Shown one piece after another: positions 17,124-26,416 of a DNA stretch of 64,000 nt (positions are counted from its first letter, which is position 1; each line of letters opens with the position of its first letter). The stretch is from the NCBI RefSeq assembly GCF_008123425.1, contig NZ_VSSS01000038.1, forward strand, positions 1 to 64,000, written 5' to 3'. Made by a program: the position numbers and the translations under genes. Below the pieces are notes generated by a model. The model saw nothing but the letters and a program-made list of their open reading frames with translations. It was not told the DNA's origin and did not search any database. Source of the DNA: Bradyrhizobium rifense (GTDB lineage: Bacteria > Pseudomonadota > Alphaproteobacteria > Rhizobiales > Xanthobacteraceae).

Positions 17124-18515
17124 TTGTCCGCCCAATATAGCCCCGCTGACTTTCAGCCTCTCACATTCCACGATGCGGTGCCGGCCTTTAAGGACGGTAC
17201 GGACAACCCCCGCAAATACCTCGAGAGATGTCTTGAAACCATCGAGACCCGCGAACCAGTTGTCCGAGCTTGGGTCGAGATGAACATCCCGGCATCGAGA
17301 TCCGCTGCCGATGCCTCGACGAAGCGGTATCAGGCCGGACGTGAGCTATCGACCATCGATGGTATGCCAGTCGGCATAAAAGACATGCTGATGACTAAAG
17401 ACATGCGTACTCGCATGGGCTCGCCCCTATTCGAAGGCAATTACACCAAACAGGATTCTGCTTGCGTACAAGCACTCAGGTCAGCCGGCGCTATTGTCCT
17501 CGGAAAGACGGTTACAACCGAGCTCGGTATGTCTCACCCCGGACCGACCACCAACCCTTTTGATCCGCTTCGTACCCCAGGGGGATCATCCAGCGGATCC
17601 GCGGCGGTGGTCGGTGCCCGCATGGTCCCTGCGGCGATCGGAACACAGGTCGTTGGCTCAGTGATCAGGCCGGCGAGCTTTTGTGCGAACTACGCGATTA
17701 AGCCCACTCTCGGCGCTCTTAATCGCGGGGAGCGGCTGGGTTTCAGCCAGAGCCATATAGGCATTCATGCTGGCGATCTTCACGATATGTGGCAAGTTTC
17801 GATAGAAGTCGCCAAGAGGTCGGGAGGAGACCCCGGTTTTCCGGGCCTCTACGGCGGAACAGTGCTTCACGCCGCGGCGCGCCCAGCGAGGCTCATTGTG
17901 ATGGAAGCGGAAGGAGCGCCAGAGCTGGATGAAGCCACTAAGGGAGCATTCGATAGTCTTCTGTCGGATCTCCACCGCGCCGGCGTAGAGATTATCGGCA
18001 GAACAGATCACCCACTCGTGGAGGCTTTTGAGCAGGCAATTAGCGAAAGTCTGGCGATAAGCCGGGACATTTGCGCATACGAAATGCGTTGGTCACTTGA
18101 GAACCTTCTCGAACAGTTTGGTGGAGGGTTGAGCGAAAGCCTTAGGTCGCGTCTCGATATCGCACGCAAGATGACGCTCGATGACTACCGTCTGGTACTC
18201 TCAAAACGTGACGCGGCAAGAGCAGCCCACCACGCAATCTCGAACATCGCCGATGCCATTATTTCTCCGTCTTCCGTCGGTCCCGCGCCAACTTTGAACA
18301 ATAAGGGCGTTGATTCCGGTGTCATACACACGACCGGCTTGCCAAACTACAATGCCGTCACCTCTGTGCTTGGTGCTCCAACCATCACAATGCCACTCCT
18401 TGCTATCCATGAGCTTCCCGTCGGGGTTCAGGTCATAGGGCAGCAGCATACAGACGACGGTCTAGCGGGAATTGCTCGATGGATAAGCCAGACCATTCAC
18501 GAGCGGCCCGTGTGA
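17124..18515 (+). CDS. Amidase-signature hydrolase, malonamidase E2-like
   Basis: 463-aa amidase, start TTG 17124. The Ser-cisSer-Lys triad can be placed: Lys in PVGIKDML, cis-Ser in PGGSSSGSAA and nucleophilic Ser in GTQVVGSVIRPASFC. The last two motifs resemble Bradyrhizobium malonamidase E2 (which reads GTQTGGSVIRPA), as recalled. That enzyme hydrolyses malonamate to malonate and ammonia, which would feed the MatB gene 77 bases upstream on the same strand. Other amides cannot be excluded. No signal peptide is seen, so the enzyme is probably cytoplasmic. Confidence 0.88.
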   Translation: MSAQYSPADFQPLTFHDAVPAFKDGTDNPRKYLERCLETIETREPVVRAWVEMNIPASRSAADASTKRYQAGRELSTIDGMPVGIKDMLMTKDMRTRMGSPLFEGNYTKQDSACVQALRSAGAIVLGKTVTTELGMSHPGPTTNPFDPLRTPGGSSSGSAAVVGARMVPAAIGTQVVGSVIRPASFCANYAIKPTLGALNRGERLGFSQSHIGIHAGDLHDMWQVSIEVAKRSGGDPGFPGLYGGTVLHAAARPARLIVMEAEGAPELDEATKGAFDSLLSDLHRAGVEIIGRTDHPLVEAFEQAISESLAISRDICAYEMRWSLENLLEQFGGGLSESLRSRLDIARKMTLDDYRLVLSKRDAARAAHHAISNIADAIISPSSVGPAPTLNNKGVDSGVIHTTGLPNYNAVTSVLGAPTITMPLLAIHELPVGVQVIGQQHTDDGLAGIARWISQTIHERPV

Positions 18516-19454
18516 GCTCCAATGCTCTTTAAAAGGCGGCTGAGCAGGCGAGAACACGGTGGACGGTTCGCGAGGCGCTAGCTGCCGGAGTTCATGCGCA
18601 GTGCATCCAGTTCGGGACAAGAAGCGCGAAACGGCGTTTGCGCTTGGAGAGCTTGCGCCGCGCCCGTCGAGATCGGATGAGGCCGACCCTGTAGTCACGC
18701 TACCAACCGAGATCCGGCACCAAGAAGACCGTGGGTTTAAGCCAGTCCATGCTGGGCGACACACGGCTGCAGCGCGCAACTATCTCGCGCCCAGGTGGCC
18801 GGAGCGGTGCCTCGCTCGCGAGTTGGTGTGCCCCATGAGAGTCGCTCGACATTAGTTGAACATCGGTTCACCGGATTGGATGAAGAACAAGACGATCTAG
18901 AAGTCGGCGAAGGCCGGTAGCATGCAAGCGCCAAACCGCAACTGGTGCTAATGCTCGCATCTGAGCTCCTCAACTGGCAGTCGGCAATGGGATCGGGCCG
19001 CGATCCGACCGATCGGTTCATATTAAGCATTACCAATTCTGCGCCGCTCCGAATATGGCCACTGGTCGTGCGTTTTCAGGCTGGCGTTGATTCTGAGTTC
19101 TTGCACGTGGTCTCTGGAGAGACGGCCTGGCATCCCATCGAAATGGCGGGATGAGATATGTAAAGACGATTTCCTGCGTACTATCCGCCAAATAGGCAGG
19201 ATCTCCGCGGGTCTCTTTAAGTTCTTCGCCGTTTTCTTCTCAAGGACCCCGTAAGTTCGTTCCGCAGGCCGACAGGGTGTCATCATGAGAAATTCAAGAT
19301 GATCCGATCCACGCGACGATCAATGTTGCCTGCACTCGATCACAGTCGCTCAAACAGTCGCAATTCGAGACGCGGGAGCGGCTCCTATTTGCCCCCGCAC
19401 TCTGCTTCACTCGCCCCCCTTTCGGGAATCGATAAGACAACTGGAGTTTTCGAA
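18516..19454. other. Gene-poor stretch between the two amidase genes
   Basis: About 940 bases. Frames of 60-105 codons occur on both strands (18559-18855 plus, 18462-18779 minus, 18737-19036 minus) but none shows a recognisable domain or a good ribosome binding site. The frame of the next amidase is open back to ATG 19299, with a Ser/Arg-rich sequence unlike the family. This may be degraded coding DNA. Confidence 0.45.
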
Positions 19455-20870
19455 GTGCACGAGTTGATCCGTGACACGGCCTGCCGTATCGTCGAGAAGC
19501 TGACAGCTGGCGAGATCACGCCCATCGATCTTCTGGATGTGCTCGAAAAGCGAATCGCGGAAGTCGATAGTAAAGTCAATGCACTGCCTATCTTGTGTTT
19601 TGACAGAGCGCGAGACCATGCTTGCGCGCTGATGCATCAACCCGTTAGTCAGCGAGGTTGCCTAGCTGGTTTGCCGGTAGCAATAAAAGACCTGGTCGAT
19701 GTCGCCGGCTTACGGAACACCCAAGGTTCGCGCATCTTCAGGGATAATACTCCGATCAGTTCGGACATTTTAGTCGACAGACTCGAGCGGAGCGGGGGCG
19801 TTATATATGCGAGATCGAACACCTCCGAGTTCGGCGCAGGCGCGAACACTGTCAACGAACTTTTCGGAGCTACGCTCAACCCCTGGAACGCTTCGCGCTC
19901 AGCCGCTGGTTCGTCTGGTGGCGCCGCGGCCGCCCTCGCCGCCGGGATGGCATGGCTCGCGCACGGCTCCGACATGGGCGGCTCGCTCCGAAACCCGGCA
20001 AGTTTCTGCGGTGTAGTTGGCCTACGGCCGAGCCTAGGTCGCGTGGCGCGAACCCCGAAATTCAAGATCGACCGCAACCTTGGCATCCAGGGTCCCATGG
20101 CGCGGACGGTCGAAGATGTCGCGCTAATGTTGGACGCGATGAGCGGGGAACACCCAGGTGATCCGCTATCCCTTCCGTCACCATCTGAATCCTTTTTGGC
20201 GACCACGCGGAGCGGTAAGAGACCGAAGCGCGTTGCGTTTTCGTCGAATCTGGGCATTACGCCTGTCGACCCGCAAGTCGCAGCAGTGGCGGAAAGAGCT
20301 GCGCGGCGCTTCGCCGAGACCGGCGTGATCGTTGATGAGGCTCATCCGGATCTGCGAGAAGCCCATGAGTGCTTCCAGATCCTCCGTGCGTTCGACTTTG
20401 CTGTCAGCAAGGCTTCTCTTCTGCGAAGCCATCGCGACCTTCTGAAGCCGGAGGTTATCTGGAACATCGAGGAAGGCCTGAAGCTATCCATGGAGCAGAT
20501 CGAGCGCGCTGAGGCGCAGCGAGTGGCGATGGCTGCGCGGGTTCTCAAATTCTTCGAGGAATACGACCTACTCCTATCGCCCGCAACGATCGTGGAGCCA
20601 TTTCCAGTGCGAGATCGCTACGTTTCGGAATGCAATGGCGAAAGGTTCGATAACTATATCGAGTGGGTCGCGATAGCTTTTGCGATCACGCTCGTGTGTT
20701 GCCCGGCGCTATCTCTGCCCTGCGGCTTCACCGATTCGGGTCTTCCGGTTGGACTGCAGATGGTCGCGGCTCCTCGCGCGGACGGAGCGCTGTTGGCGGG
20801 CGCTAAGGAGCTCGAGGATATCTTGGGCCTCCGGGGCAGTACGCCAATCGATCCACGACCAGCAACTTGA
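19455..20870 (+). CDS. Amidase-signature hydrolase, second copy
   Basis: 471-aa amidase from GTG 19455 (VHELIRDTACRIVEKL); an ATG at 19299 would add 52 atypical residues. Lys in LPVAIKDLVDV, cis-Ser in AAGSSGGAAAALAAGM and Ser in GSDMGGSLRNPASFCG form the triad. The sequence is only distantly similar to the amidase at 17124 and belongs to the broad GatA/AtzF-like group, with no C-terminal extra domain. The substrate is unknown. It lies 940 bases downstream of the first amidase and 240 bases upstream of a broken third. Confidence 0.88.
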   Translation: MHELIRDTACRIVEKLTAGEITPIDLLDVLEKRIAEVDSKVNALPILCFDRARDHACALMHQPVSQRGCLAGLPVAIKDLVDVAGLRNTQGSRIFRDNTPISSDILVDRLERSGGVIYARSNTSEFGAGANTVNELFGATLNPWNASRSAAGSSGGAAAALAAGMAWLAHGSDMGGSLRNPASFCGVVGLRPSLGRVARTPKFKIDRNLGIQGPMARTVEDVALMLDAMSGEHPGDPLSLPSPSESFLATTRSGKRPKRVAFSSNLGITPVDPQVAAVAERAARRFAETGVIVDEAHPDLREAHECFQILRAFDFAVSKASLLRSHRDLLKPEVIWNIEEGLKLSMEQIERAEAQRVAMAARVLKFFEEYDLLLSPATIVEPFPVRDRYVSECNGERFDNYIEWVAIAFAITLVCCPALSLPCGFTDSGLPVGLQMVAAPRADGALLAGAKELEDILGLRGSTPIDPRPAT

Positions 20871-21109
20871 TTGTGGCTCAGTATGATGATGGTGCTTTTG
20901 CTGCGGCATATAGGTCTCGTAGATCAAGCAGACTGATCGCGCGCTTCGCAGTCTCCGGTGAGACGGCGTTATGATCGATGTATTTGCCGCTGCTCGTTGG
21001 CTCGAGATGAACCACTTCGCGGACGGCGCTGCTGACTTATCACGTCTCTGCCTTTCAACATTTTCACCACTCGAATTGCACCACATGACGAGAGGCGTGT
21101 TGGGGAGAG

Positions 21110-21957
21110 ATGATGACGTTTGAAGAGCGTCCACGCTGGCAATTCGTTTCCGTGAAGCTGGCTTCATTGCAGCGGACCGCAGGCGGCTCGTCGGCAGGCG
21201 CGGCAGTTGCCGTCGCGTGCGGGGTAGTAGCGATCGCGCACGGAAGCGATGGCGGCGATCCATTCAAACTCCAGCATCTTGTTGCAGCGTGTCTGACCTC
21301 AAGCCTACTCGTGGAAGAGAGCCGGCTGGTGCATTCAAGGGTGACGGGTGGGGAGGGCTGGCCAGTGACGGCGTGATCAGTCGCACGGTACGAGACACTG
21401 CTCGGGCACTCGATCTGATTGGCGGGTTTGAGCCTGGTGCGCCTTATGCTTCTCCGAGCGGCTCAGTTTTCGAGGCATGCCCCGGCACGCCGTTCGCTCG
21501 GCCGCTCCGAATAGCTTTCTGGCGAGATCCCTGGGGTCTTTCAGTGGAACCAATCTGCCTCAAGTGCACAGCAGATGATGGCCATGTTGTGTGAAATATC
21601 GGCCATGAAGTGGTCGAGATCGAGCCTCCTGATTTCGAATATTCTAAATTGATCGACGCCATCACTACGATATTGGCTGCGAATATCACCTTGTCTGCTC
21701 GCACAAGGCTCGCATCGGAACAGCGGCACCCGAGGGCGGACGAACTCGAGCCGGCGATCCTGGACGGTTACCATCTCGGCAGCAGTTTGAGCGCACCCGA
21801 CTACGCTTCAGCGATCAATCGGCTGCATGCGACGGGGCGAATGATGGCCGGAATGATTGCAAAATGCGATCTTCTACTGGCGCCCACTGAGTGGACTCGA
21901 GCAATTCTCGCCGAAGTGTCGAACGGCACAGTACATTGTTGGATGCCAATCCGGTAG
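21110..21957 (+). pseudogene. Decayed third amidase gene
   Basis: Three pieces of one amidase are visible. Frame 2 (21110-21260) gives RTAGGSSAGAAVAVACGVVA and IAHGSDGG. The reading then shifts to frame 1 near 21255 (SIQTPASCC... DLKPTRGR... VISRTVRDTARALDLIGG). An in-frame TGA at 21592-21594 interrupts DDGHVV|NIGHEVVEIEPPDF, after which frame 1 runs on to 21957 (KLIDAITTILAANI... CDLLLAPTEW). The N-terminal third, including the catalytic Lys, and the C-terminus are missing. One frameshift, one nonsense codon and two truncations make this a clear remnant. Confidence 0.85.
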
Positions 21958-22155
21958 TTTCGTTTGAGAGAGGTGGTTGGTTTCGGACGGGCCGAGCACG
22001 TGGTCTCGCGAATGCTCGGCGGTGAGTCCGTTCGGGCTGTTCGAAATCCTGCGCAAACGGACAAACAAAGCTGTATTTCTACGCTGTTCCACCCTCTCCG
22101 AAGCTGGAACACCGCGATTTTTGATTACAAGGGCCCATCGAACGAGGAGATTAAC

Positions 22156-23268
22156 ATGAAGGTCGGCGTTCCCAAGGAGATCAAAACACATGAATATCGT
22201 GTTGGTCTGACGCCTGGAGCCGTACGCGAGTATGTGAGCGCTGGTCACAAGGTCACGGTCGAGACCAATGCCGGCTCCGGCATCGGCTCGACAGATGACG
22301 ACTATCGCAAGGCAGGCGCCACGATTGGACAATCTGCTCGCGAAGTGTTTGCATCGAGCGAGATGATCGTCAAGGTGAAGGAGCCGCAGCCCTCCGAATG
22401 GGTACAGCTTCGAGAGAACCAGATACTTTTTACATACCTGCATTTGGCGCCTGATCCGGAACAAGCGAAGGGACTGTTGAAGTCGGGCTGCACGGCCGTC
22501 GCGTATGAAACCGTAACGGACGCGCAGGGCGGTCTCCCGCTGCTCGCGCCGATGAGCGAAGTTGCTGGGAGGCTCGCGATCGAGGCGGCCGGTACGGCGT
22601 TGAAGCGCTACGCAGGGGGCCGCGGACTGTTGATAGGTGGCGTTCCGGGTGTCCAGCCCGCCCGGATCGTTATAGTCGGGGGAGGCGTCGTCGGTACGCA
22701 TGCCGCGCGGATGGCGGTCGGCCTTGGTGCCGAAATCACTATCATCGACCGGTCGATAAATCGCCTTCGTGAGTTGGACGAACTCTTCCAGGGGCGGGTC
22801 CGCACCAGGTTCTCCACGATCGAGAGCGTTGAAGAAGAGGTATTCTCCGCGGACGTCGTCATTGGTGCAGTCCTTGTGCCCGGAGCGAGTGCACCTAAGT
22901 TGGTGAGCCGCAAGATGTTGAGTTCGATGCGCAAAGGCTCTGTCATCGTGGACGTGGCCATCGACCAGGGCGGCTGCTTCGAAACGTCGCATGCGACCAC
23001 GCATGCTGATCCAACATACGAAGTTGATGGCGTAATTCACTATTGCGTCGCGAACATGCCAGGGGCTGTGCCGCTTACCTCAAGCCACGCTCTGAACAAT
23101 GCAACGTTGCCCTTCGGTCTTTCTTTGGCCAACAAGGGCTTTGCAGCGATTCTTGAAGATCCCCATCTTCGTGCCGGCCTAAATGTCTATCGGGGCCGTC
23201 TCACCTACAAGGCTGTCGCCGAAAGTCTCGGCCTACCTTTCTCTCCGATCGACCAGGCTGCGGCCTGA
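22156..23268 (+). CDS. ald: Alanine dehydrogenase
   Basis: 370-aa NAD-dependent enzyme interconverting L-alanine and pyruvate plus ammonia. Family motifs are in place: MKVGVPKEIKTHEYRVGLTP (substrate Arg), IVKVKEPQPSEW (Lys), FTYLHLAPD (His), IVGGGVVGTHAARMAVGLGA (Rossmann) and IVDVAIDQGGCFETS (catalytic Asp). Start ATG 22156 has GAGGAG 7 bases upstream; the open frame to 21964 is rejected. A strong terminator follows. It could recycle alanine formed by the class III aminotransferase at 27.9 kb (inference). Confidence 0.96.
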   Translation: MKVGVPKEIKTHEYRVGLTPGAVREYVSAGHKVTVETNAGSGIGSTDDDYRKAGATIGQSAREVFASSEMIVKVKEPQPSEWVQLRENQILFTYLHLAPDPEQAKGLLKSGCTAVAYETVTDAQGGLPLLAPMSEVAGRLAIEAAGTALKRYAGGRGLLIGGVPGVQPARIVIVGGGVVGTHAARMAVGLGAEITIIDRSINRLRELDELFQGRVRTRFSTIESVEEEVFSADVVIGAVLVPGASAPKLVSRKMLSSMRKGSVIVDVAIDQGGCFETSHATTHADPTYEVDGVIHYCVANMPGAVPLTSSHALNNATLPFGLSLANKGFAAILEDPHLRAGLNVYRGRLTYKAVAESLGLPFSPIDQAAA

Positions 23269-23311
23269 TCCCCAGAGGCTCCCTAGGGGGCAATTTCCTC
23301 CCTGACTTGGC

Positions 23312-23342
23312 GGGCCACTCCTTCGGGAGTGGCCCCTTTTTT
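23312..23342 (+). terminator. Rho-independent terminator of ald
   Basis: A perfect 10-bp stem (GGGCCACTCC / GGAGTGGCCC) with a TTCG tetraloop and a following run of T, about 45 bases after the ald stop. Confidence 0.92.
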
Positions 23343-23515
23343 ATCAACGTCTGTCATCGGGCCGATCACCTGCGGAGTTCGGTTCACGGCGCTTCGACCT
23401 TATGAAAAGGGTTCTCCGGGTGGGTCAGCATCCTGCGCGTGTTGAGCTTCGCCCTGCCATTCCGCGGGCCGCCCCTTATGTCCGCTCACCTCTGAGTTCC
23501 CGCTCTGCTTCTTGT

Positions 23516-25195
23516 TCAACTCCGAAGCAGTCGTTCACCGTGCATTGCATCCCTCGCGGCAGCATCGAGTACGTCTTCTTTCCGGCGAACCGATCCAAAG
23601 GGTCGCTCCAGCATGCGCCGCACACGGATGGGCACTGGACCCATGTGAAACGCGGCCGCCTGTCTATCCAGGTCCCGCTCTGATTGGGTCGCGCGGTTAC
23701 GCTGTCGCAAATAATCTAACCATGTTGGACAGTGATAGCGTTCGGTCCACAACTCCGGGTCAGCGATGTCTCGCGCGATAGACCAACCATACGCGCCGTT
23801 GCGCTTGCGCACCAGCTGCACGTCCTGCATCACTTTGTGGAAAGCTCGTGCGTTTACCTTTTCTACTCGATACTCAATTTCGACGACCAAAGGTCCGCTC
23901 CGAGCGGAAAGTTCGAGCCGAACCTCGGGGTCGGCCAATATTTCGGCGTCTTCTTCACGAGCACTTATGCGCGGCATGCGTAGCCACACGCCGAGGACTG
24001 ATGATGCCATCATCAACCCAGCCGAGATCAAAAGGGCCGTTTGCACGCCGATTACGTCCGCCAGATACCCCCAAGCCCAGCTACCGACGGCGATCCCGCC
24101 AGATCCGGCCGCTTGGTACGCCGCCAGCGAACGGCCAGCGACCCAGCGAGGCGCCGACAGCTGAACTCCGATGTTGAAGAGCGCCCAAGCGATCATCCAC
24201 ACAGCACCGGCGAGGAATAATGCGACTATCGTCAACAGCGGCACGTCGCTCAGCGCTACTGCGGTAATCGCTCCACTCATCGACAAAGCACAGGCGCGGA
24301 TCGCCGCTTCCCCGCTCATGTGTTTGCGTATAATCGTGATGTTAAGGGCGCCTACTACTGCTCCAAGGCCGAAAGCGCTGAGGATGATGCCATATGTTTG
24401 AGCGCTTCCCCGCAGCAGGTCGCGAGCTACTAAGGGCATCAGCGCGATGATTCCTCCGCCGATTACGCCCATCACCATTGATCGGAGCAGTACGATCTTG
24501 ATCGACGGCGAATTGGCGATGTAGCGCACTCCCGAAACAATCGCCCGGCTTAGCCGTTCGGGTGGTAGACGAGCCGGTTCTGAGACGCGCTTCCAAAGAA
24601 AGAGCGCCAGAATCAGCGGGAGATAAAGCAAAGTATTGACCGCGAACGAAGCGACCGCCCCCGCGGTTGCGACGATGACTCCGCCGATAGCCGGCCCGAC
24701 GCTGCGCGCAATGTTATAGCTGATGCTATTGAGCGCGACCGCGGCGGGAAGTGTCTCCGGTGGCACTTGCTCGCTGACGGAAGATTGCCAAGCAGGATCC
24801 ATCAGGGCCATTCCGGTGCCCACCACAAAACATGAAATCAGCAGTAAAGTTGGGGTGAGCAGGCCCATCCAAGCGAGCGTCGTCAATGAGGCCGCTCCGG
24901 TTAGCGCTATAGTAACGGACACCAGCGCCACGATGCGTCGGTCGTGCATGTCCGCAATCGCGCCGGCGGGCATCGAAATTAGCATCACGGGCAGCATCAG
25001 AGCGGTCTGGACGAGCGCGACCTTATCGGCTGACGACGTCATCTGCGTCATGGCCCACGCGGCGCCGACGCTCCGGATCAGCGCCCCCAGATTCGCAAGT
25101 ACACTGGTGAGCCAGATCCTTCGGAAAGTGAGCTGGCGAAGCGGGGCTGTAATGCCATCCGAGCTAAATACCGGCGTCTTCAAGGACTGGCCCAT
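23516..25195 (-). CDS. MFS transporter (EntS/DUF894 type) with C-terminal soluble domain
   Basis: 559-aa protein. Residues ~20-410 hold about 10-12 hydrophobic segments of a major-facilitator permease of the enterobactin-exporter-like group (AIADMHDRRIVALVSV as motif A; VPPETLPAAVALNSISYNIARSVGPAIGGV in the 24.7 kb region). The last ~140 residues are hydrophilic (VVEIEYRVEKVNARAFHKVM, ERYHCPTWLDYLRQRNR) and look like a fused ferredoxin-like monooxygenase-type domain, as seen in this MFS subgroup. Transported substrate unknown. Transcribed convergently with ald and facing its terminator. Confidence 0.85.
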   Translation of the reverse strand: MGQSLKTPVFSSDGITAPLRQLTFRRIWLTSVLANLGALIRSVGAAWAMTQMTSSADKVALVQTALMLPVMLISMPAGAIADMHDRRIVALVSVTIALTGAASLTTLAWMGLLTPTLLLISCFVVGTGMALMDPAWQSSVSEQVPPETLPAAVALNSISYNIARSVGPAIGGVIVATAGAVASFAVNTLLYLPLILALFLWKRVSEPARLPPERLSRAIVSGVRYIANSPSIKIVLLRSMVMGVIGGGIIALMPLVARDLLRGSAQTYGIILSAFGLGAVVGALNITIIRKHMSGEAAIRACALSMSGAITAVALSDVPLLTIVALFLAGAVWMIAWALFNIGVQLSAPRWVAGRSLAAYQAAGSGGIAVGSWAWGYLADVIGVQTALLISAGLMMASSVLGVWLRMPRISAREEDAEILADPEVRLELSARSGPLVVEIEYRVEKVNARAFHKVMQDVQLVRKRNGAYGWSIARDIADPELWTERYHCPTWLDYLRQRNRATQSERDLDRQAAAFHMGPVPIRVRRMLERPFGSVRRKEDVLDAAARDAMHGERLLRS

Positions 25196-25782
25196 CTCGA
25201 GTTCTGCGTTGCGCCGGAGGCCCCGATTGAAAGGCCGTGCTTGATATGCAGCAAAAACGAAGACAGTTGCCGCGCGCTACGCCCGAGGTCGACATAGTAC
25301 CTGCGAGTCAATCTATCGCCCGTGGATGCTGCGCGCCAGGTTCGTCTACGGCGCGCGTCTTTGGCTTCCCTCGCTGATGAGCGAACCCATTGGGCAAAGA
25401 TTCGGAAAAAAAGTGCACCGATCTCGTCGCGGTTGAGGCCACTGAGTGCAAGCAAATTCAATTCGGTCGCGGGGCATCCTGTTTGCCGCCGTCTCAAGTC
25501 TATTCCTGCTTGATTCTGAAGTGCGAATTCGCCGCTGCACTTGCTCGAGCAAAGGTGAGCCATTCGACGAACCGCGCGGCAGATGAGCTTCCGCCAAGTT
25601 CCTAGTTTATGCATCATCTCTCAAGAGAGTGGATGATCCGAGGATCCGCTTCAGACATAAGCCACCTTAGTCGGTATCGGCCACTTCATTGACTAACAAT
25701 AGTGCACTCAAACGACGGTTTCGGGCTTTCTGCGCGGACGCACGATGAAAAACTTCGCATCATAAAGGGATACGTAGCCAAG
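25196..25782. other. Gene-poor stretch between MFS and Lrp genes
   Basis: About 590 bases. A 145-codon frame (25180-25617, minus) overlaps the start of the MFS gene and is Arg-rich with no known domain, so I do not call it a gene. The stretch should contain the MFS promoter. Confidence 0.45.
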
Positions 25783-26259
25783 CTAATCCTCTGACGGCGG
25801 TTCGATCGGAACGGCAAACCCGGCCTTCACGCGATCCATTATGACCATCGTCTTGAACCCCTTGATGTCCGGATTCTCATAGAAGAAGCGCCGCGTGAAC
25901 TGCTCGTACTCTTCCATGCTGCGGGCCGTGATGTAGAGAACAAAATCGGCATCGCCGGTGACATAGAACCCATTGACGACCTCCGCGGACGACTTGATGG
26001 CCTTCTTGAACTTGTCGATGATGTCTGAGCGCTCCCGCTCCAGGCTCACTAGGACAAGCATCTGAATGGGTCTACCAACCGCCCTGGCGGAAACGATCGA
26101 TACGTCGGCCTCGATGATCCCGTCGGAGCGCAGCCTCTTCAAGCGTCGTTGGCAAGCCGTAGCAGAAAGGCCCGCCATTTCACCGATGACTTCAGACGTC
26201 AGACGATTGTTCTTCTGTACGATCTCCAGTATGCGCGCGTCGATCCGGTCGTATTGCAT
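25783..26259 (-). CDS. Lrp/AsnC-family regulator
   Basis: 158-aa regulator starting MQYDRIDARILEIVQ, with GGAGG 7 bases upstream. N-terminal helix-turn-helix: TSEVIGEMAGLSATACQRRL. The C-terminal RAM ligand domain follows (VNGFYVTGDADFVLYI, YEQFTRRFFYENPDIKGFKTM). It is divergent from the aldehyde dehydrogenase-aminotransferase pair across a 157-bp promoter region, the usual arrangement for an Lrp-type regulator of an amino acid catabolic operon. The ligand is probably an amino acid related to that pathway (inference). Confidence 0.93.
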   Translation of the reverse strand: MQYDRIDARILEIVQKNNRLTSEVIGEMAGLSATACQRRLKRLRSDGIIEADVSIVSARAVGRPIQMLVLVSLERERSDIIDKFKKAIKSSAEVVNGFYVTGDADFVLYITARSMEEYEQFTRRFFYENPDIKGFKTMVIMDRVKAGFAVPIEPPSED

Positions 26260-26416
26260 ATCATCGCCTCCAGCCTTTAGGTGCATTCCGTCGCAGAGCG
26301 TGCACATGTTGCAGGAAATCCGCCCTGCTATAGGGAAATGTGACGTAAATCTCTGCGCACTATCAGTATCCTGAATACATGCACGATTTCAATATCGGAC
26401 CTTGCGTGATGCGCAG

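Noticed and set aside
25180..25617. 145-codon minus-strand frame before the MFS gene
   Set aside because: It overlaps the MFS start, is Arg-rich and has no recognisable domain or good ribosome binding site.
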